From positions 1,389,559-1,453,558 of the forward strand of contig FJOG01000016.1 of NCBI GenBank assembly GCA_900073065.1: a stretch of DNA of 64,000 nucleotides. The letters are read 5' to 3'. Source of the DNA: Phialocephala subalpina. Lineage: Eukaryota; Ascomycota; Leotiomycetes; Helotiales; Mollisiaceae. A program made the position numbers and the translations under genes. The notes beneath the pieces were generated by a model. It did not search any database, had not been told where the DNA came from, and saw only the letters and a program-made list of their open reading frames with translations. Position 1 is the stretch's first letter, and every line of letters starts with the position of its first letter. Below, in pieces: positions 44,843 through 55,700 of the stretch.

Positions 44843-45308
44843 TGTGGGAGGATTTTTCGCGATTGCTTAGACTTTGGGAATAGTGGTCTCTGAGGAAAAG
44901 TGGGAGAAGCCAGCGATGAATTTCAGATTTAGGCAATATGAATGCATGACCCCACCAATCATGCAGAACGATAGCGATAGCGGAGGTAGTCGTTTGCCAA
45001 TAATAAACGATCCACGTGACGACACGAGAGGTGGATTATGAAAGGCAAATCCTAGAGAATAGCGTTGACAGTCTCTTTCCAACTTCCATCGAAAATTAAC
45101 TGTCCTCCTTACCAAAGCCAAACTTATCATCTAGTTAAGATACAAAAGTCGGCTACTTACACCCGATCACCCTCGGCTAATTACCAGAACTCAGGGGGAA
45201 AGTTCCCCACTACATCCCGTTCTTCACTCAGCTTCAAGATTAAATCGATATCATTGTCCAGCACACCAGAGACAATGAATTATGGCCTTTGCTTGAGCCA
45301 AGACACTG
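44843..45308. promoter_or_regulatory. Divergent promoter region, P450 and MBL-fold relic
   Basis: 466 bases between two divergent starts. No palindromic operator stands out. Contains no gene. Confidence 0.4.
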
Positions 45309-46290
45309 ATGCCAGAATCGTCTCATCTCATTAATCATCTTCACCAAGATGACAGACATCCAACTGCTCTCTCCACCATCTCTTCGATTCCATCCTCATC
45401 CTCAAGATGTATTCTTCGCGCTATAGACACCACCTTGCAACTTTACGTCAAATCTGTAAATTTTCTCCGCCCTGTTATTCCCGGACATGAAATTTATAAT
45501 TGCCCCAATATGGCATTTCTCATCACCTACCAAAAGTCTGGCAAAAAAGTTTTGTTTGATGCCGGAGGTCGGAAGGTCTACTGGAATTTTGGTCCTGCAG
45601 TGAGGGAGAGATTCAGGAAAGGCGTTAATGTGAAAGGACCCAGATGTGAAAAGGGAGTTGATAAAGTGTTACATGAGGCTGGTATGAAGTTGGAGGACGT
45701 GGAGAGCGTGATTTGGAGGTGAGTACGGGGCTGGGGTGACACCGAACATACTTAGAATTAATCATAGTCATTGGCACTTCGATCATATTGGAGAAATGTC
45801 TAAATTTCCCACCACAACAAATATCATCGTGAGTCCTGGCTTCAAAGAAAATCTCATACCTGGATATCCCTCGAAGCCCAATTCCACATTACTCGAGTCT
45901 GACTACAGATTCTCTTCCCTCTTTATACATCACATAATTCAGCTGACAAAGTTCAAGTAATCACGACATGGTCGAAATTAACTTTGATTCAGGTTTGAAA
46001 ATAGGCCAATTTAGAGCCCGACTACTTCGGAGACCGCTCTTTCTACCTCCTCGACGTCCCGGGCCACGCAACAGGACATATGTGTGGTCTCGTCCGCACT
46101 ACACGCACGACGTTCGTTCTCTTGGGAGCTGACACATGTCACTTCGCTGGAAGTCTGAGGCCTTCTCCTTGCATCCCTTTACCCACCATTCTCAACCACT
46201 CTACATCCGGTCTTGACAAGTCTTTCCCGTCTCCTTGTCCATGTGAGATGTTCATGGACCGTCATCCTGCAGAAAACGCAGAAGAAAAGC
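45309..46290 (+). pseudogene. Metallo-beta-lactamase-fold hydrolase (lactonase-like), broken
   Basis: Relic of a zinc hydrolase of the AHL-lactonase-like MBL superfamily. The metal motif is HWHFDH (HxHxDH), followed by [18 protein letters not shown] with the later metal-binding His, and [15 protein letters not shown]. Intron 1 (45719-45767) is normal. The second intron (45909-45957) has AT instead of GT at its 5' end, so a donor appears lost by G-to-A. Near 46017-46020 two bases are missing between FRA and DYFGD. Homology stops near [17 protein letters not shown], where the Helitron-like sequence starts, so the C-terminus is probably lost to that insertion. It diverges from the intact P450. 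Confidence 0.8.
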
Positions 46291-48250
46291 GAATTTCGGC
46301 GTATTACACCGCTTCCAGAGCTCCAGGAAGTGCTTACCTATATTCGATCGATAGTGAGAGAGACTATTGATGTCAGTCTTGGTCAGCAGTTCATGTCAGA
46401 GACTCTTGGGTCTGGAGTTTTTACTATGCCAGACGATATGACCCTCGCCGAATTCTCTCAAGCTCTCCACGCTGACTCGAATAGCGTCGCCGCCCGAGTC
46501 CAAATGCATACCCACACCAATACCTGCACCAAATACCAAAAGAAGGGTATGAGATCTCGCTCGGATGTTGCACCAACTGTGCAATCTGAAGGAATGGCCA
46601 CGGATATTGAAAACACACAGCACCAGCTCACCAACACTCAGCGTCTATTACTCTTTCAGCTATGCAGGTTTCTCTTCCCAAGACCACTTGTTCCAAAGTC
46701 GATTGTTACAAAGGAGGGATATATACGGATGGAGAGAAATCATCAGTTTGTCAACAAGTAAAATCCTGTTATTTCATCTGCAATAAGGTGCAACCATGAT
46801 GTCAACTTTACTCGTTCCTCTCCAAAAGTCCTTGCCGTTGTTTACTACATGACAAATTATGCGACCAAGGCTCAGACCGACCGTGGACAGCTTGTACTAG
46901 CAGCTTCCATACTTAAGAAGGCTCAGGAGGTTGCTGAAGCTAAGGCTGCGGAGGACAGTGGATTACCGGTCCCAGCCCTGCTTGACATGTCCAAGTCTGC
47001 CTTGAAGGCGTACAACCGCTTTACAAAGGACATGGATGTTGGAGCTCCTGCAGTGGCTCACTTCCTGCTTGGGCAGCCTTCTGCATACGCTGCAAAGGGT
47101 GACAAGTGTGTTACGATCAATTTTCATTAGGTCAAAGTTCACTTCCGGAAGGCGATTAATGACTTGTTAAGAGAGGAGAGCTTTGAATAGGCTGCTGCGA
47201 CCGGGGATCAGTATATCAGCTTTGACAGCCGTACTCGCTGCCCTTCTCTGTACGAGAGTTACGAACAGCGAGGAGCCAGACTTAGACATCTATATTTTTA
47301 CGAATACGCCTCGCAGATCTTTGTATAGACTTTTAAAGGTCTAGCGGACGGGTTCTTTGTTTCCCTTTCGAACCAACACACCCGCTACACTCTACTCATA
47401 TTCAAGTTTCTGTTGGATCTGTGAAGACATTAAAGGTCGCCGTCCCTATGTGGTAGCTTTACGTCTATGTCTGAACGGGGTAATGCTACTCTCGACACTA
47501 CTATGACGACCCAGGATGAAGTACATGAAGTACATGAGGTTCTGTTAGGCCTATTCTATCCTTGGGACAAACTTCGCAGCGATTTCCAAGGGCAGCGGTT
47601 TGAATCTCTTCGAACTTTAGAATACAAGAATACTTGGCTTTGGAACGTCATTGTTCGCTCTCTCCCTCCTTACCTAGTTCAGCTGTCTGAAAACATTTTG
47701 CTCCTTCGGCGGAGTAAAGAGGCCGCCGATCAAGACCGGAAAGAGCGTGGCATAGATTTTGATGATTACCTTGAGACTGTGGACCAAGACCTCTACAATG
47801 AGTCTCGACTCCGAGCCGCAGATCCCGACCAGGCCGAAGGTTTCGAAGCATTCGGAGCGTGTTGCCATCTCTTCGAAGGTCCAGCCTCATACACCGATGC
47901 CCTCTGGCAGACGACAAACAAAGATATACATGATACATGCCGCTGCTATAACAATCACCTTGACGAGAGTACATAGATGAAAGTCGTAAATAGCGTTCTC
48001 AAATCTGCAGAGCTCGGCTAAGATTCCTCCATGCTACGCGTCCATAGTATCTAGACACAATCTATCGACCCCGCCTTCCTCCCCAAACATGCATCTCAGT
48101 CTTTCGCGAAGAAAGCAGACCTTGCTCTCGCATTCTCCTCTGACCACCCTACCGTTGCAACAGCTATCGAGCCTACGAACATGCCATGAAGGACAGCCAC
48201 CTGCATCCAATTCAGGCCTTCACAGGCATCCTTAAAAGACGATCCGAATT
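46290..48250 (+). mobile_element. Helitron-like transposon remnant (N-terminal polyprotein part)
   Basis: About 1.9 kb reads in one direction as the N-terminal half of a fungal Helitron-type Rep/helicase protein. Marker segments are LGSGVFTMPDDMTLAEFSQA; a Cys-containing CTKY...CRFLFPRPLV finger region; EGYIRMERNHQFVNK; AIRCNHDVNF; YYMTNYATKAQTDRGQLVLA; HFLLGQPSAYAAKGDK; and NTWLWNVIVRSLPPYLVQLS. Stops interrupt it: TAA after NHQFVNK at 46759-46761, TAG after INFH near 47130 (Trp expected), TAG near 47326, TAG at 47974-47976 (Gln expected), and more near 48020-48055. The Rep HxH motif, the helicase and the 3' hairpin end are not seen, so it is inactive and truncated. A nine-base direct duplication (GAAGTACAT twice) sits near 47519. 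Confidence 0.82.
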
Positions 48251-48261
48251 CACCTCCATAC

Positions 48262-49431
48262 TCACCTGTTTTGCGAGCGGCCGATTATGGCTCCCTTTGG
48301 TGGGAAGTCCCCACCGAAAAACCTCAAAATAGGCGGGGTCCAATTTGGGCTCTTCAGTTCAAGCATTTGCATTTTAGGATCACGGACCGCATATTTTGAA
48401 TGGGGATGAAAACAACCGTATCTGGCCTGCAACTTTTTTGATGGAGACCATCTCTCAACCTTAGCTGCTTTATCGTTTTCTTGGCTTCTTCTAATTGATC
48501 CTCCAGATTTTGCTTCATGTTGACGGACTCTCGATATCGTTCTGTCAGGTTGTTGAAGGCTTCTTGCCACCGCTCATTCTTGCCATTTAGCAGATCTTCG
48601 GGTGTAATTGTTTGCTAGAGTCGCTCTCCCACCTTCTGCGCTCCTCTCTTGTTCTGTTGACGGCAGCCTTTAATTGAACGACTCTCTCTTCCAGCCTTGC
48701 GCGTTTGGTCCTTTCTTCAGCATGGTCCTTTTTCAATTTTTCGATCCGTCCCTGATTGGAATCCTCTGTTCCATCATTACCAGTGATTTCCCAACTTGAG
48801 GGTGGGGATAGCTCGGGTGGAGTATCCTGCGCTGTCGATGCCGGCTCGTCCGAATGCTCTATTGTGTTAAGATCAACTGCATCTTATGTTACCCAAGAAG
48901 CATTCCTTAACGCTCACCTGTCGACTCAGATCTAGTATCATTTCTGTCCGTAGATGCCTCGTTACTTGCGCCCAGTCTCCTTGGCTCTTTGCCTTTCCGG
49001 CCTGGCTGAAGGTCTTGAGAAGGCGTCCTTCCTTCTTGCATCCCTGACGGCTCCCCTTGGTCCTCCTGCGATGGTTTTAGTGGAAATCCATTGACCCATA
49101 ACTGATTCCGACTTCCTGACGCTTCTCCATGCATGTGTTGTGGAGAGTGTGACTGTCCAGCTACTGCAGATTGCCTGGAAGGCCCTGATCTCCCCCTTTC
49201 AGCTGGCTGCTGCCGGGGCGAGACAGGCGACTTTTGTTCCTCAGGTGATGAATCGAAAGGAAAGTAAAACAAATGGTTGCGGTGGGAGGGGTAAGGCAGT
49301 GGGGACCGCCCTCAAATTCATGATCGCATCATTGATTAGCGCTCAGAAAATCCTAAAACTCACATGAATTGTTATGAATAAGTCAGATATCACGAACATC
49401 AACTTACTTTTCTCATTTTGTGTCGTCGTCA
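48262..49431 (-). other. Unresolved minus-strand coding remnant with coiled coil
   Basis: Reading from 49431 (MTTTQNEK, then a GTAAGT donor) downwards there are protein-like blocks: a Pro/Ser/Gly-rich part (48907-49272) and a charged coiled coil near 48770-48600 (RIEKLKKDHAEERTKRARLE and onward). They are joined by splice-like signals and interrupted by stops below 48600. It may be the N-terminal half of a decayed fungal gene or of a transposon-borne gene. I cannot name it. Confidence 0.3.
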
Positions 49432-50932
49432 TGGTGAAAATCCTATTTTGGGCAGTTGGTAGGTTTGGACGGTTGGCCCGTAAAACATTCTAGCGCGGCT
49501 CAAGCAGCGTTTGTCCTTATTCGTGTTGAGATCACGACAGCGCAAGACACTACTCACTGGCCGCGACCTAAATCAATTTAGCAAGGGAGCGCATTGCCAC
49601 TTTCTAATCCGGCGGAATCAATGTCTGTAGAAGATTTCTCTAGGTTACCTTTAATACCTTCAAGCATAAGACCGAAGGTTATTTGAGAGCTGTTTGTGAT
49701 TTTGAGCCCGGTGCTGGGACTGGATCGCATCGGGTAGTGAGCGATGGGGGGATCTGAATCGGTCCCTTCCACGTATGCGCCTTGCTCCCAGGAAACTTGC
49801 TCCCGGGACCCCCGCACGATCCCGGGATTCTCACTGGTCCCAGGAGCCGGCCCATGCTCATTTGTCTGAGGGCCTGCAGGGAAGCGGTTCTCGTTCGGTA
49901 TTGAGCCGTCGAGTCGGTCCCTGGGAAATCCAGCCCTCATTTAAGGCCTTCTCCTAAAGGGGCGGTGGCTTGCAGGCGGGCGGCAGAGTGGAGTGGTGTC
50001 GGGATGTTTTCTCACCCTTTCCAGCCAGCCAGCCGAGCCGACTCCACGAGGGAGTGGCTTGAAGCCACGACTGTATTATTAGGAGTGGCCTTCGATATAA
50101 CCCTTCCTTTTCTCTTACTTTAGTTATTCTTTCAATTTAGCACCATAGCTTAGTCTAGGATTTGCTCATGGCCGTTACTTGAGAGAGCAGTTCCAAAGTG
50201 AGACCCTGCGCCGCCACAGAATTGGTAAGATCGATGATGCGTTGGGGTGATAGGGTAGATAGGGTCTAGTGCCGGCATCATATGGACGCATCCGCCGATC
50301 TTGACGATCCTAGTTATATGTATGGTCCATACTTATATTTTAAATTTGAGCGTTTCTTAGGATGAATGAGACTTTTTTAATATTTAGAGCTTTACTATTC
50401 TAGCTCCAGAGCTATACCCCGTTTATTCGAGAACCCTTCCGTGCAAGCCAGTCGCTCAGACTCCAACCCTGAACGCCTCTACCTCCGTCAGCCGACTAAA
50501 ATATGATCCGAATCGGGAATAAGTGAACTACCTGCAAAGAGCGTGTGGCCAATTTCGCCGATTTCTGCCCTTCTTTAAAGGGATCTTGTGCAAACATAAA
50601 AGGTGTTTTTTACGGCCTGTACGAAAGTATTTGGATCGTTGCGTCGTGCGGATCGCGCATTTTGATATCTCGGATGTCGGATGGAGGCTGCCGGAGAAAC
50701 CCTGCGCCCTTCCTCCAGCCCACGCGGACTGGGGTCCCCAGGCCTTAGCCCGAGCGGTTGGCCTGAGCGGCACGGCGCGCGGCCAGGCCAGACGGTTGGA
50801 AACATAAAATTGCAGAGCCCCCACTGGTTTTCTGCTATGCGAGTGGTGTAAATATCAATCCACCTATTATCAACTGATCACTGCTGCTTTTGTCATCCAA
50901 CTTGATCTGCAATTTACAACTCCAAATACGCT
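49432..50932. other. Repeat-like mosaic without a clear gene
   Basis: Composition changes abruptly several times. 49570-49960 has an open minus frame of unknown nature. 50055-50070 holds a small hairpin (GTGGCTT-G-AAGCCAC). 50686-50805 is a GC-rich block (GCGCGCGGCC-like) unlike its surroundings. A TTGGTAAGATCGATG stretch near 50221 might be a primer-binding site after a retroelement LTR, but no paired LTR is visible. Treated as probable transposon debris. Confidence 0.3.
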
Positions 50933-52469
50933 ATGGATACCATTCCAAGGCCTGATGGGGCTGATGTCAATATTGGTGAGTGATAATATCCTTGGCGCTA
51001 GCGATCCATTGTCGTTCCTAATAATAGATAGGCGCGCGGTCGCTAATTGTATGCTGGTCACTGTATGGCATTGCAGGTGCTATTGTTGCTGCGAGATTAT
51101 ACGCTCAAGCAATAATTATACGGAAATTTGAGTGGGAGGATATAATTATAGTTTTGGCCATAGTGTGTAGTTTCATCTTTCTCGACCACCTTATTGCTAA
51201 ATACTAACCGGTAAAGGTGTTCGGTATTCTCCAAATGGTCTTGGTGCAACTGTCTTATGGTTATGGCTTTGGGAGACATTTCTTCTATCTCGAACCCCAA
51301 CAGCGAGTTATGATCATGAAGATGCAGTTCATTGCTATGCCACTTTGTAGGTAACCTACTTCTGCCTCCAAGTAATCCTCATATACTATTTATCCTTCGA
51401 GCATTGCTTATGTTCTTTGTCCATAGGTATCTTGAGTACAACAGCCGGCCGCGTATCTGTTGCCCTTCTAATGCTCCGACTATTTGGCTCAACTCAATAC
51501 CGCCAGCGGTTTCTCTACTTCTTAATCGCCCAGTCAGTGGCCGTCAACCTCATAACAATTATCACAATCTTCACTCAGTGCAAGCCTGTCTCATCAATTT
51601 GGGACCCGATTGGCGTCCCTGGAAAATGCTGGGATCCTAAAGTCCAGTCTGTAAGTTACACAAACAATCATTCCTACTCTTGAGTGTTATTAACTCTATA
51701 TTAGTTTATCGGGTATTTTCAAGGGGGTAGGTTTCAGAATATTAACTCTACCTTGAATTTTGCTATTAATTGCTTTATAGCATGTAACTCTATCACCGAT
51801 CTCGTTCTGACCTGTATACCAATAACTTTCATCTGGACTATTCAACTTGAATTTCGGATTAGGATCGGTATAATCACTCTTTTAGGATTAAGTATCTTGC
51901 AAGTCCTTTCCTTCTATAGTTCATCGGCTATACAACGAACGACGCTATACCAGGCCGGTTCTGCATTTCGATTCTTTATAATATAACCATAGTAATATAG
52001 GTTTAACTAATTTGTTCAACAGTGCTTCTATCGCATGTATCATCAAGACTATTGAGCTCAAGGACCTTAGCGAACGCGCTGACTACGCTTGTTAGCCGTT
52101 ACCTCCTCCTCCACTGCTGTCCTACTAACACTTACTAGACGACAGCGCTTCTAAAGTGATCTGGGGGGTGTAAGCTTCCCTCTCTCTATTCCTATTACAT
52201 CAGTTAATAACAAACTAACCACATACTCTCCTTCTAGGGTCGAAAACACCATCATTATGATGGGAGCCTCGATCCCGCTCCTCCGCAGCTTCGTCACGCG
52301 TAGCAAGACAACTAAGGGTGGAGTGTTCTCTACGTACACGGGGGCCAACAATTCGAGATCTATCCAGCCGTATCCCAGTTTTGAAGGTAGTCTTCTACCC
52401 GTGGAGTTAACAGGGATAGGGAATAGGGGTGAGGGGGTGGTGGTGCGGGGATGGGGATGGGTAAAATAA
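50933..52469 (+). CDS. Fungal rhodopsin-like domain integral membrane protein
   Basis: Seven-helix membrane protein of the large fungal 'rhodopsin domain' family (SAT4/PTH11-related), possibly receptor-like; ligand unknown. Nine small exons join in frame (50933-50975, 51032-51162, 51217-51346, 51427-51650, 51705-51726, 51781-51898, 52023-52090, 52139-52169, 52238-52469) into 332 residues. Landmarks: IRKFEWEDIIIVLA, YGFGRHFFYLEPQQR, ILSTTAGRVSVALLMLRLFG, FTQCKPVSSIWDP, CNSITDLVLTCIPI, IKTIELKDLSERADYAYDSA and VVENTIIMMGASIPLLR. The sixth intron begins GCAAGT and ends CAG (GC-AG); with it the frame closes perfectly, so it is taken as real. One exon is only 22 bases. No stop or frameshift. Confidence 0.85.
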
Positions 52470-53670
52470 CTCAGTATTTTGGGGTGTGGGGGTGGGGTTC
52501 GTGTCCGTTCATCGTATGGAGCCGCTCATTTCCCATGCAAATGATACATTAGGTCTTCTTGCGGACGATACAAATTTCATTGGGCACTAAGAAAGGAGCA
52601 GGAGATTCTGTTCTAACCAGATCCTTAGACAGGGGAGTGGAGCGTAGCTTGCAAGTCTAAGAGGCGATCCCAACCATGGATTGAGGACCAAGGTCTTTAG
52701 AGAGATCATACGGGACTTGCTGTAATCATGTCCGTTCTTCAACTTGATATTTAGTGACAGGCTCAATATCCCCTGCATCTGCATCCTCATCTCCTAAAGT
52801 TTAGATGGACGCATATCCTACCGCGTGTCTTCGCGAGCGAGGAGAAGCGACAGGACGCAAACACGACCTCTCTCGACCCACATTACGGTGAGCTTTTGCT
52901 ATAGAGGAAGCCAGACATGAAAACAAATCAGAGAAGAGGGGGTTCTGAGACCTCATTGGGTAATTTCTATCATTGCGGTCTGATTTTCCGTCTTATAAGA
53001 CCACTGGTTATCTATCCATTTGCAGGTAGTCTGCCTCTTGTTTATAATTCTTCCGTCCTCCTTATCCCTCCGAATCAATTTTATTTTCCTCTCATGTTTA
53101 GAAAGACGCTTTTCGACATCTTCGGGCAACATCTTCGTCGGGAGAGGGACGGCACAGTAGTCAAGGTACCAGAGGTTGTCAGTTGCAGCACTTCGGCACA
53201 CCCCTGTACCATAGTGCCCGACGTGCTCACTAACATCAATACCTGATTGCGCCACCATCAAATTCTCGTAGTGCTCATCAATATTAAGTGGGTACTTGAT
53301 CGTGCCATAGGCAAAGCGGAGGCGATTTGCGGAACAAATCTTAGTGGTCGGCGTATTTACCTCGTTGGGAAGTTCGGGGTAACTTTAGGCCACGTTGGTG
53401 CTATGTTGGTGCTAACACTAAATCAAGCTGACAGTGAACCATGGGATTTTAAGGACACTTTGAAATTTGTAGGTGGAGTGGTTCTTTCAAGAATAATCCT
53501 TCCCTCGGATCACTCCTGTTTATAGCAAAAGCTTCGTTTACCAATCCTGACATTAATAAAGTAATCGAATCTCTCGTCCAGCAAACACTTTCCTCGAGTG
53601 TTCAATAATTGTTTTAACCCCTTCCCTCCTTTTACCAACCCCTCTTCCATAAACATCACCCGTCATCAGG
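52470..53670. other. Gap without recognisable gene
   Basis: Starts with a G-rich tail behind the rhodopsin-like gene (GGGGTGGGG-type runs to about 52500). The rest up to the RTA1 relic shows no gene-like frame. Confidence 0.4.
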
Positions 53671-54677
53671 ATGTCGAGCTCTCCTCTTGGCTTCATCAAC
53701 CCAAACCAGCTGGCAAATTACACAGTAGATTTCTGTCCAATCATCTAGTCCTTCTACAACTATCGAATCAACATAGCCCCCAATGCTGCTTTCTTGCTCT
53801 GTTCTCGCTGTCGGTGCCAGTATACTATACCGTATCGCTCCGCACGCGATAGGGATTCTGGTTCACGGTCGCCATGCAGTTCGGCCTTCACGCTGAGATT
53901 ATAGGCTACGTGGGTCGAATACTATCATACAACAACCGGTGGGACCAGAACGGCTTTCTGATTCAAATGGGTTGTTTCACGTTGGGCCCAGCCTTCTTCT
54001 CTGCAGCTATCTACCTACGTCTCGGCATAGTAGTTACTGTTTATGGGGCGGAAAATTCTAGAATTCCTTCCAATATGTATACGAAATTTGTAAGCGCTAT
54101 CCAAATTGAATGCGTCTGCTCTTAGATAATGCTAACTTATTAGTAGTTTATGCCTTGTGATATTGTTGCCATGAGTTTACAGGCTGCTGGAGGGGGTATG
54201 GCTTCCGTCGCCCTGACGAACAACCATAGTCTGTCAACAAGTAACAGTGTTATGATAACGGGGCTCTCATCTCAAGTTTTCACGTTGTTTATATTCATGG
54301 TTTTGGGTATTGATTTTGGCCTCAAAGTCAGTCGTCGGAGACACGAGCTCGGTGATGATACTACGTTGTCCCACGAGCCACATCTTGTAGCCATCCGCGG
54401 TTCAAAACTCTTCCATTACTTCCCTTTTGTGTTAGCATTCTCTACTTTTCTAATCTTTTGGCGGTGTTGCTATTGTGTTGTAGAGTTGAATCAGGGATTT
54501 TCTGGACCTGTCACATTCAACCAATATCTTTTCGTCGGCTTCGAAGGCATTTTGATGAGTTTCACTGTAGCCGCACTGGCAATATTCCACCCAGCACTGT
54601 GTATGGGAAAGCCATGGGTAAATGCAGCAGTCAAGCTGAGGAAACGCATGATGAAGCGAGGGGTGAGGAAGGGGTAA
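53671..54677 (+). pseudogene. RTA1-like membrane protein, nonsense-mutated
   Basis: Relic of an RTA1-family protein (seven-helix fungal membrane proteins linked to lipid export and 7-aminocholesterol resistance). Core segments: EIIGYVGRILSYNNRWDQNG, GPAFFSAAIYLRL, DIVAMSLQAAGGGMAS, IDFGLKVSRRRH, and VVELNQGFSGPVTFNQYLFV near the end. Lesions are TAG at 53746-53748 (after FCPII), a frame change near 53775-53785 (AAFL to ALFSLS), TAG at 53850-53852 (before GFWFTVAM) and TAG at 54144-54146 just after the intron, where KF-W-F is expected. The intron GTAAGC...TTATTAG (about 54090-54143) is still well formed. It lies behind the intact rhodopsin-like gene on the same strand. Confidence 0.85.
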
Positions 54678-55700
54678 AACAGAACACTTTGGCAGAGCGC
54701 GGAAAAGCTCTTGAGTGAGATGGTGACAATATTCCTCAAGAGACACCTAGAGTAGAAAGTTGATTGAAAGTGGAGTTGATGGATTGGGACACATTCGAGA
54801 TACTCCTTTAGCTGAGAAATCTAATGTAAAGGCTGAGAGGCAGACCAAGGTCCTTACTTTAAAATAGTTAGATAATAATAAAATTGTTATTTGATTATCA
54901 TTTATTTTATTTTCGGAGTTGACGTCCAGATCCAATGCTTACACGCAACTCAATCATAGCGCAGCCACTGCAACCGATTAAGAATAGAATACTGAGTAAG
55001 CTTTGAAAGTCGCTTAAATGATTTCGGTCTTTCCTTTTGTTTGCAACACCTTTTCCTTGCTTAATTGTGCACTCCTCAATTACGGAGAGTCCTAAGTTAA
55101 TATTCACCTCAAGTTTTATTACATGCGGCTTCCGAGGTGTTGAGACAGAAAGCATATCATATTTATTGCCTAATGATTATTATTTACAGCGGCTACTTCC
55201 CCATTTCCAGTCCAACTGTACCTCAGTCGTTCCATTTGCTTCCAGTTTCGAATCACAAAGTCAACATCTGAGGACGTTAGAGTCCTGAGAGATTGCTGAG
55301 AAGTTGGCTGGCGTTAAGAGGCGGCAATTTGCTTTTCATAGTTGCACTTCTGGATCATTAGATGTGCCTATCGAGGTGTCGACCGAATTTGCTCAACTTA
55401 CCGGAATGGCGGGAAAACTAAGACTTGTTTCATCATCACCTAAATCCTCCCCTTTCTCTATTTAAACGACAGTTGGAAGTGGACCTCGGCATTTAGGCGG
55501 TTGGCTTGGAAGTGATTGGCCCGCCCGGAAAGTAGATGTGTGGGGAAAACGGCAAGCACAATTCACGGCAATTGAGTTAAGCGCGATTGTTTTGAAGTAT
55601 GCTTATTCATTAAACTTATTAGCAAAATAGATTCTCTTGGACAATCAAGCTCTACCGCATTTCGTACTCTCCGACATTCCCAGCCATCCGCTCAACCACC
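54678..55700. other. Gap without recognisable gene
   Basis: Between the RTA1 relic and the 3' end of the beta-helix gene. AT-rich patch near 54860-54910. No coding frame recognised. Confidence 0.4.

Noticed and set aside
46213..46374. True C-terminus of the MBL-fold enzyme (frame ending SIDSERDY)
   Set aside because: The overlapping frame matches Helitron protein ([14 protein letters not shown]) better, so the apparent C-terminus is likely chance read-through.
50160..50260. LTR end plus tRNA primer-binding site
   Set aside because: A TTGGTAAGATC stretch is suggestive, but no second LTR, no target duplication and no pol sequence follow.
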